Part shown: positions 46,721-54,040 of the stretch, one piece after another
Position numbering within the stretch: the stretch's first letter is position 1
How the letters are laid out: each line of letters starts with the position of its first letter
Assembly: GCA_947630405.1 (NCBI GenBank)
Contig: CANRHL010000004.1
Span: forward strand, 1 to 54,040
Source: an uncultured Clostridia bacterium
GTDB taxonomy: Bacteria; Bacillota; Clostridia; Christensenellales; UBA1242
DNA length: 54,040 nucleotides
Reading direction: 5' to 3'
The notes under the pieces: generated by a model
Databases searched by the model: none
Seen by the model: the letters and a program-made list of their open reading frames with translations, nothing else
What the model was told of the DNA's origin: nothing
Made by a program: the position numbers and the translations under genes

Positions 46721-48535
46721 ATGAAGAATCTTTTTAAAACACTTATATTACCAACAGTTGTCACTTTTTGTGCCATTCTTTTTGTTGGTTGCGGAAATTT
46801 GTTAGATTACGACATTAGCGGAATCACTTTTGAAAGTAAAACGGTGTTATACAATGGTTCGGCACAATCTCTAGCAATAGCGGGAAATTTGCCTGAAGGT
46901 GTAACGGTGAGTTACGAATATTATCAAGAGGGAACTAAATTATCAGGCGAGCCAATAGATGTTGGAGAATATAAAGTTGTTGCAAAATTTTCAGGAGACA
47001 CAAAACATTATAATCCAATAGAGAACAAAGAAGCAACTTTAACAATTAATAAGGGATGGTTAAATGTTTCTTTTGGCTCTAAACAATTTCAAAATGTATT
47101 AGGTGATAAAGAAGACCTTGACACTACAAAAGTATTTAAAAATAATAATGATGGCACATTCACATTTGAGTTTGACGATAACAAATATTATATTTGTGTT
47201 ACAAGTGAAGATGCTGGTAATTATGAAATATCGTTGTACAACGCACTAAATGCAGATGGCAGCATTAATCCAGAATATGAGTGTGATGGACTAATTTCTG
47301 ATATTAATAAACCTATCTATGCACTAGTTGAGTATGTTGGAGACGATGAAAACATAATTAAAAACTATAAAACAAGCGCAATATTTAGTATTATGTTAAC
47401 AAAAAGAGTGGCTAATCTTTATTCCGCTAGTGATTTGGCACAAATGAGAGTGGATATTGAAGAACACTCGTATGAATATAGGCTTAACACAATTTATAAT
47501 CTTATGAACGATATAGATTTTGCCGAAGGGGAAGAAAAAGGGCTTTGGTATATCCCTGCCGCCTATTATCCAAACGATACAGGAAAAAGTTTTTGTAGTG
47601 AGTTTAATGGTAATGGCCACACAATTAAAAATTTTAAAATAACAGAAGATAGCCTTCCAAACTTATCATCACTAAGCGCAGGGGACACAATGATTGGATT
47701 CTTCGGTTTCGTTACAGATTCACATATCCATGATGTAAATTTTGTTGATTTTGATGTTGATGTGGATTGTTATCAAATTTATGAAAACTTGCTTATTGAT
47801 AATCCAACCGCAACGCCTAAACAAACATTCTTTGGTATGGTGGCGGCCGATGTTGACGAAGTTGCGAGCGTAGATATTGGCACTGTGGTTAGCACGAACA
47901 TTTCGAAATTTGAAAATATTAAAGTGGAGAATGGAAATATTAAGATTAATGCGGCAGATAAAGCCTTTTGCGGAATAATGGTGGGCAGCGATAGCACGGG
48001 GGATGGAAATAATGCTGGAATTAGAGACAATCTTGATGCTAAAAATGTTAAGTTAACCGTAATAAACGCACATAGTGCTGATGCCACACTTGTGGTCGCA
48101 GACACTTTGCGTGTTGGCGGGATAGCTGGCGAAATAGGCAATAAAGGGGAAGGTGTGACCTATTCTAATTGCGACCTTGAAAACGTTGAAATTCATGTTG
48201 GAGCACATGAAGAAGGACAAGAGGAAAAGTCCACAACTATGAACGTTGGTGCATTTATTGGCCACTGCCGAAGCAATACTATTATGTCTAATTGCCATAT
48301 TTCTGACTTTGTTGTGGATGCATATGCTAAAAATAAAAAGAATGTAAAAATGGGTGGATATTATGGCCAGGGGGATAAAAATTTGACCATGGAAAGTTGT
48401 TCACACACAAATCCTAAAACCAGTGAAGAAATTGGTGTGGAAACAACAACGGGTATAATATCTTACATCAAAACGGCAGCAGGCTGGACGGCAAATGATC
48501 AAAAATGGGCTGCAAAATTTGAGCCAACAGAATAG
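46721..48535 (+). CDS. Lipoprotein with MBG-like domain and beta-helix-like region; paralog of 42725-44434
   Basis: 'YNGSAQSLAIAGNLPEGVTVSYEYYQEGTKLSGEPIDVGEYKVVAKFSGDTKHYNPI'; more divergent and longer than copy 1. Confidence 0.75.
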   Translation: MKNLFKTLILPTVVTFCAILFVGCGNLLDYDISGITFESKTVLYNGSAQSLAIAGNLPEGVTVSYEYYQEGTKLSGEPIDVGEYKVVAKFSGDTKHYNPIENKEATLTINKGWLNVSFGSKQFQNVLGDKEDLDTTKVFKNNNDGTFTFEFDDNKYYICVTSEDAGNYEISLYNALNADGSINPEYECDGLISDINKPIYALVEYVGDDENIIKNYKTSAIFSIMLTKRVANLYSASDLAQMRVDIEEHSYEYRLNTIYNLMNDIDFAEGEEKGLWYIPAAYYPNDTGKSFCSEFNGNGHTIKNFKITEDSLPNLSSLSAGDTMIGFFGFVTDSHIHDVNFVDFDVDVDCYQIYENLLIDNPTATPKQTFFGMVAADVDEVASVDIGTVVSTNISKFENIKVENGNIKINAADKAFCGIMVGSDSTGDGNNAGIRDNLDAKNVKLTVINAHSADATLVVADTLRVGGIAGEIGNKGEGVTYSNCDLENVEIHVGAHEEGQEEKSTTMNVGAFIGHCRSNTIMSNCHISDFVVDAYAKNKKNVKMGGYYGQGDKNLTMESCSHTNPKTSEEIGVETTTGIISYIKTAAGWTANDQKWAAKFEPTE

Positions 48536-48586
48536 GAGCAAGAACAATGTCAGCCACAGGATTATACTGAATAAAAAATTAAAATA

Positions 48587-48616
48587 TTGAAAAATAAGCG
48601 TTTCAATGCTTTTTCT
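48587..48616 (+). terminator. Terminator-like hairpin, also present after copy 1 at about 44509
   Basis: ATTGAAAaataagcgTTTCAATgctttttct; first copy gTTGAAAactagtgTTTCAAtgctttttct. Confidence 0.6.
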
Positions 48617-48699
48617 CATTTATGCTTAAAATATAATGATTTACAACGTGCAATTTTAAATTTTTTCTAATAAGTGAACTAACTTTTATTGCATTTTGG

Positions 48700-48795
48700 T
48701 TGACTAAAAACATTGAAATTGCCATAATTATTTTATAAACATTGCAAATATATTTTAAACATAAATTTTTATAAAGAGAGAATAATAATTACAAA
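48700..48795 (+). promoter_or_regulatory. Leader/promoter copy 3, in front of the ABC transporter
   Basis: TTGACT-aaaaacattgaaattgc-CATAAT...TTTTAAACATAAATTTTTATAAAGAGAGAATAATAATTACAAAAG. Confidence 0.7.
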
Positions 48796-48811
48796 AGAAA
48801 ATAGGAGAAGT

Positions 48812-51655
48812 ATGTTAGAACTGCAAGATATTACAAAGGTTTACAAAACAAAAAGCGAAGATGTTTATGCGCTTAACAAAGTGAATTTGTATTTTGAAGA
48901 AAAGGGCATGGTTTTTATCACGGGTAAATCCGGCTCGGGCAAAACAACGCTTTTAAACGTTATTGGCGGGCTAGATTCGTTCGATTCAGGCAAACTTATA
49001 ATTAAGGGCAAGAGTTTTGACGAATTTAAACAAAAAGATTTTGATGATTACCGCAACACCTTTATTGGTTTTGTGTTCCAAGAATATAACCTTTTGGACG
49101 AAATGACGGTTGAAAAGAACGTTGCGCTTGCAATGGAACTTCAGGGGCAGAAAGCAGATACCGAAAAGATTAACGAACTGCTTAAAACGGTTGACCTTGA
49201 AGGGCTTAACGACCGACATCCTTCTGAACTTTCGGGCGGACAAAGGCAAAAGGTGGCAATTGCGCGTGCAATTATTAAAAATCCAAACATAATTTTAACC
49301 GACGAACCAACTGGCGCACTTGATACAAAGTCTGGCATTCAAGTTATGAATATTTTAAAAAGGCTTTCGCAAGAAAAACTTGTTATTATTGTTTCACACA
49401 ATATGGATTTGGCAAAGGCCTATGCTGACCGAATTATTGATATGCAAGATGGCGAAATTGTTAAGGACTACATACTTAACCGCAACGAAAAATCTAAAAA
49501 TGTTAATATAATTGAGCAGGGCAACCGCATCACAATTAAGCGCGGCGCCAAACTTAATGAAAAGGATTTAAAACAACTTCAAACGGCAATTGAGGATGCC
49601 AAAGATGTTAAAATTGTGGATGGCGACCAATTTTATATTGAAACTGAGCCTAGTTTTGATAAGAAAAGTTACAGTGCGGAAGATACAAAATTTATCCGTG
49701 GTAGGCTTGGCTTTAAAAACAATTTGCGCCTAGGCCTTAATAACCTAAAAACCAAACCAATTAGGCTTGTTATAACCATTATTCTTTGCGCAATTGCGTT
49801 TTCAATTTTTGGGCTTTTTGATTCTATGACCATTTATGACGAAGCGCGCCTTACCGCCAACACTTTGAAAAATTCAAACGTGCCAAATGTCGTTTTAACA
49901 AGTTCGGTGAAGGAATCCACCGGCAACGAATATAATATGACCATGAGCGAGGCTTTGGTTGACGAGCTTAGCGGCAAAACAGGGCTTAATTTTAAAGGCA
50001 CGTATGTGCTTTCGCCAACTAGGCCAGACGAAGCTAAAAGCGTTTCGTTTATGGGCAACAAATATTATGCAACAAGTTATATGCCGGGCGTTATTGAAAT
50101 GAAAGACGAAGCCGAGCTTAACGGCTTTGGCCTAAAACTAGCCTATGGCAAACTGCCCGAAGCATATGATGAAATTGCAATAACAAACTTCTATGCAATG
50201 TGCTTGATTAACTATGGATATAGTTATAACGATTTCGTGGTTAATTCGTCAAATTATAAAGAACTTAAGCCGGAAGATTTAATTAAAACAGAGCCATTAA
50301 TTTTAACGCTTGATAAAACACCATATAAAATTGTTGGCATTATTGATGCGGGCGGCATTGATGCAAAATATAACGCCGTTTTGAACGACCCAACAAACGC
50401 CTCAACATCACTTATTTATGAATATAACAACTATATATCTAATAGTTATCAAATGTTTGGCTTTGTAAAAGACGGCTTTGTTAAAAACAAATTTAAAGAA
50501 AAAGAGGATCTTTATCAATATAAAAACACAAGTTTTGAGTTCGATTTTGATATTATTTCAAACGATGCACAACTTTTCTTAAATTATAACGATTTAAAAG
50601 ACGAAGATTCAGGCGCTCAAATTAAGTTTATTGATGGGGACAAAACATCTTTGGGCGATAATGAAATTTTAATTAACGTTCAGTCCTTTGAAGATGCTTA
50701 TTCCGACCTTATTACACGGGCAAGAACCATCGCAAAAAACGATGAAAATGGTAGATACGACGATGCAATTTCTTCAATTGAAGTTAATCTTGAAAAATTG
50801 ATAACAACACAAACCTCTGTTGAAGAAAAATTTGCTGCAGTTGATACAATTATTGAAAATTTGGGCAGCATTATTACGAATGCCACCACAAAAACTTATC
50901 AGTTGAAAACAATAGTTACAAAGCGCGATGCAACAAGATATGCAAGCGATGGCTCGGGCAAATATCAAGAAGTGGAACTTAAAAACAAAAATTATGTTGT
51001 TGCCGGATTCTATTCGGGGTTGGGCAAGAGCATTAGTGCTAAAAAACTTTTGGCTTTAACCGAAAATGGAATGAGCAATCTTGGCATTAACGTTAAGCAA
51101 GGCCCTTACAATTCTGCAATTGCACCTTCAACAAAAACTTCTTCAAAAATTAACAAAATTGTTAAATTGATTTCGGTTAAAGAAGGCCTTAAGTTTGAAA
51201 GTTCAAACAACGTTTTGAAAATTATTAGCGTTAACAAAGATTTCTTAAACGAAATGAGCCTTTTGTTCTTAATTGCAAGCGGAATTTTCGCCGTGTTTGC
51301 AATTGCAATGATGGCAAACTACATTTCAACCAGCATAGCAAACCGACACGTGCAAATTGGCATTTTACGTGCGCTTGGAACAAGCGGTTCGGATGTGCTT
51401 AATATGTTCCTTGCAGAGAGCGTTATAATCGCCATTATAAATGTTGTTCTAAGCAACATTATAACGGGCATTGGCACAATTTTCTTAAATATGTTCTTAA
51501 AGAACATTATGAACATTAGCATACCACTAGCAATATATTCCATAAGGCAATTCTTAATTATAACCGCACTAAGCATTGGCGTTGCGTTTATCGCATCAAT
51601 TATTCCAATTATAAGGCTATCGAAAAAGAAACCAATTGAAACCATTCGCGGCTAA
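48812..51655 (+). CDS. MacB/FtsX-type ABC transporter, fused ATPase and permease
   Basis: '[25 protein letters not shown]', '[32 protein letters not shown]'; C-terminal FtsX-like '[28 protein letters not shown]'. Confidence 0.92.
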   Translation: MLELQDITKVYKTKSEDVYALNKVNLYFEEKGMVFITGKSGSGKTTLLNVIGGLDSFDSGKLIIKGKSFDEFKQKDFDDYRNTFIGFVFQEYNLLDEMTVEKNVALAMELQGQKADTEKINELLKTVDLEGLNDRHPSELSGGQRQKVAIARAIIKNPNIILTDEPTGALDTKSGIQVMNILKRLSQEKLVIIVSHNMDLAKAYADRIIDMQDGEIVKDYILNRNEKSKNVNIIEQGNRITIKRGAKLNEKDLKQLQTAIEDAKDVKIVDGDQFYIETEPSFDKKSYSAEDTKFIRGRLGFKNNLRLGLNNLKTKPIRLVITIILCAIAFSIFGLFDSMTIYDEARLTANTLKNSNVPNVVLTSSVKESTGNEYNMTMSEALVDELSGKTGLNFKGTYVLSPTRPDEAKSVSFMGNKYYATSYMPGVIEMKDEAELNGFGLKLAYGKLPEAYDEIAITNFYAMCLINYGYSYNDFVVNSSNYKELKPEDLIKTEPLILTLDKTPYKIVGIIDAGGIDAKYNAVLNDPTNASTSLIYEYNNYISNSYQMFGFVKDGFVKNKFKEKEDLYQYKNTSFEFDFDIISNDAQLFLNYNDLKDEDSGAQIKFIDGDKTSLGDNEILINVQSFEDAYSDLITRARTIAKNDENGRYDDAISSIEVNLEKLITTQTSVEEKFAAVDTIIENLGSIITNATTKTYQLKTIVTKRDATRYASDGSGKYQEVELKNKNYVVAGFYSGLGKSISAKKLLALTENGMSNLGINVKQGPYNSAIAPSTKTSSKINKIVKLISVKEGLKFESSNNVLKIISVNKDFLNEMSLLFLIASGIFAVFAIAMMANYISTSIANRHVQIGILRALGTSGSDVLNMFLAESVIIAIINVVLSNIITGIGTIFLNMFLKNIMNISIPLAIYSIRQFLIITALSIGVAFIASIIPIIRLSKKKPIETIRG

Positions 51656-51696
51656 ATTTAATAAAAAAATACACCCAAACAGGTGTATTTTTTATA

Positions 51697-51785
51697 TGGC
51701 GGAGAGTGAGGGATTCGAACCCCCGGAAGCTGTTAACTTCAACGGTTTTCAAGACCGCCGCTATAGACCACTCAGCCAACTCTCC
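51697..51785 (-). tRNA. tRNA-Ser(UGA), CCA encoded
   Basis: Minus strand GGAGAGTTGGCTGAGTGGTCTATAGCGGCGGTCTTGAAAACCGTTG...GGGGGTTCGAATCCCTCACTCTCCGCCA; loop CTTGAAA. Confidence 0.94.
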
Positions 51786-51787
51786 AC

Positions 51788-51873
51788 GGTAGACATTTTA
51801 TTAAGAAAATTATGTTTTGGTAGACATTTTGGTAGACATTGAGCAAATTTCATCATTTTTTGGTAGACATTTT
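51788..51873. repeat. Four copies of GGTAGACATT(TT) upstream of tRNA-Ser
   Basis: Copies at 51788, 51819, 51831 and 51862. Confidence 0.9.
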
Positions 51874-51963
51874 TAAAATTTTAAAATCTCCAAATGCCTT
51901 TATTTATAGGGCTTTTACAAAACATTTTAAAATTAAAAGCCAAGATAATATTGCTGGAAATCT

Positions 51964-52008
51964 GGCAGTTTTCAAGACTGCTGTATTAGACCACTCTACC
52001 AGCCCTCC
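51964..52008 (-). pseudogene. Truncated tRNA-Ser(UGA), 5' half only
   Basis: Minus strand GGAGGGCTGGTAGAGTGGTCTAATACAGCAGTCTTGAAAACTGCC then no variable arm, T-arm or acceptor 3' strand. Confidence 0.85.
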
Positions 52009-52141
52009 ATTTTGCTTTTATAATATAACATAAAATTTCACTTTTGACAAGTGATTTTTTAAATTTTGTTCAATTTATTTAAAATAGTTATTTTATTCTT
52101 AATGATAAATTTTTTTGTTTTATTCCCACCATTTTACATTT

Positions 52142-52630
52142 TTACTTTAAAAAGGGCAGGATTTGTTTGAATTTTTCTTTTAATTCGGTAAAAGATACGG
52201 CACAATTTGCCGGGCTGGTGCTGGGCAGAGTAAAGCAGTTTTCTCCAACATATTTTTTATATAATTTTGTGGCAGTGTTGCCCAAACAAAACACGGCCGT
52301 TATATTTGTTTGTTTTAATAATGAATTAATATCGTTGACTTTCACATTTTTAATGCTGCTATCGCTTGCACCCACAATTTCGCAACTTTCAATAACATCC
52401 CACAATGCGATTTTGTGTTGCAACAAAAATTTTGTTTTTTCTTCAATGGTTGAGGGTGGAGTTTCGTTAAACAAATCGGCAATCACCTTAAAAAAGCGGT
52501 TTTGCGGGTGGCTAAAATAAAAGCCAACTTCCCGCGATTTTGGCGACGGAAAACTGCCAAGCAGCAAAACTTTGCTATCTTTATTATAAATCGGTGCAAA
52601 AGGATGGATTATAAAATCGACATTTTTCAT
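52142..52630 (-). CDS. DNA-deoxyinosine glycosylase / uracil-DNA-glycosylase-superfamily protein
   Basis: 'IHPFAPIYNKDSKVLLLGSFPSPKSREVGFYFSHPQNRFFKVIADLF'; 'FCLGNTATKLY', 'LPSTSPAN'. Confidence 0.88.
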   Translation of the reverse strand: MKNVDFIIHPFAPIYNKDSKVLLLGSFPSPKSREVGFYFSHPQNRFFKVIADLFNETPPSTIEEKTKFLLQHKIALWDVIESCEIVGASDSSIKNVKVNDINSLLKQTNITAVFCLGNTATKLYKKYVGENCFTLPSTSPANCAVSFTELKEKFKQILPFLK

Positions 52631-52819
52631 ATTATAATTTTATCAAATTTGTTGGTTTATATCAATTTTCTAGTTAAAAATTAATAAAAAAATTTGTTTT
52701 GAAAGACATTGCTTTAAAATTTCATGGCTTTAGCAAATTTTTATATAGATTTTAATAAAATAACTTGTTTTAATCAAATTTGCTTTAAATTTTAAAATTT
52801 TCATGTTATAATATAAATA

Positions 52820-53350
52820 ATGGAAGAGAAGAGTTTGTACATAGTTTTAAGCCAAACCGGCACGGTGCTTTCCAAAGTGCTTAAATTTTTTACCCGGGCG
52901 CAGTACAATCACGCATCAATTTCATTAACGCCAACACTTGAAAAAATGTATTCGTATGGCAGGGTAAACCCATATAATCCTTTTATTGGCGGCTTTGTTG
53001 AAGAAGGCAAGGACATTGGCACATTTAAGCGATTTAATAAAACCATGGCTGTTGTTTTGGAAGTTAAGGTGAGCGAGAACGAATATAACGCCGTTAAAAA
53101 TTTTATTGAAGATATGGTGGACAACAGAAAAAGTTTTCATTATAATTATTGGGGATTGTTCTTGGGCATGATTGGCATAAATGTTGCGCCGCAAAAAAGA
53201 TTTTATTGCTCGCAATTTGTTAAAAAGTGTTTAACCGAACAAAATATACAAAACTCAAAAGAACTGCCAAAAATAATTAAACCGATTGACTTTTTAAAAC
53301 TCACCGATAAACGCATAATTTACACCGGCTTATTAAAAAATTATAGTTAA
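52820..53350 (+). CDS. NlpC/P60-superfamily (YiiX-like permuted papain) hydrolase
   Basis: 'LKFFTRAQYNHASISLTPTLEKMYSYGR' catalytic His region and 'RFYCSQFVKKCL' Cys region. Confidence 0.72.
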   Translation: MEEKSLYIVLSQTGTVLSKVLKFFTRAQYNHASISLTPTLEKMYSYGRVNPYNPFIGGFVEEGKDIGTFKRFNKTMAVVLEVKVSENEYNAVKNFIEDMVDNRKSFHYNYWGLFLGMIGINVAPQKRFYCSQFVKKCLTEQNIQNSKELPKIIKPIDFLKLTDKRIIYTGLLKNYS

Positions 53351-53372
53351 AAAAACTAGCGAATGCTAGTTT

Positions 53373-54040
<668 letters not shown>

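Noticed and set aside
50698-51645. Several minus-strand ORFs inside the MacB-like gene, and similar antisense ORFs across other CDSs
   Set aside because: Antisense shadow ORFs without SD or recognisable domains.
51636-51842. 68-aa plus-strand ORF (MAESEGFEPPEAVNFNGFQDRRYRPLSQLS...)
   Set aside because: Translation of the antisense strand of tRNA-Ser, a well-known false ORF type.
51788-51873. Possible CRISPR or microsatellite
   Set aside because: Unit of about 10-12 nt with irregular spacing (two copies directly adjacent) does not fit CRISPR.

Overview
54 kb window from an AT-rich, low-GC Gram-positive-like (probably uncultured Bacillota) chromosome. Family names come from reading the translations; no database search was run. 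Housekeeping anchors: polA, a long Bacillus-type SRP RNA, ppx/gppA, an mreB-like gene, minD-minE, a spoIVFB-like M50 protease, rplU-prp-rpmA, and the 3' part of gap at the right edge. Accessory content: glycosyltransferases at the left end; a phage-derived strip at 8.8-12.1 kb (small-terminase-like, ParB+DUF4417, a MuF/toxin-like protein with a Prp-type N-terminus, small immunity-like genes); and a duplicated pair of lipoprotein genes at 40.6-48.6 kb (DUF5722-like plus MBG/beta-helix-like) whose promoter/leader occurs a third time in front of a MacB/FtsX-type ABC transporter. Strongest observations: (1) two G10 tracts, one in frame inside a GT2 glycosyltransferase and one inside the -35/-10 spacer of another gene, both candidate phase-variation switches; (2) the phage-derived toxin-like protein starts with LQLFGGRG, like the L27 precursor (IQLFAHKKG) cut by the Prp protease, and prp is in the same window; (3) the tripled promoter/leader joining the lipoprotein pairs to the ABC transporter; (4) two tRNA genes (Leu-CAA, Ser-UGA), each with a truncated 5'-half tRNA copy just upstream, the Ser site also carrying four GGTAGACATT repeats; (5) a Rho-like protein without a recognisable Walker A motif; (6) two genes broken by single-base frameshifts.
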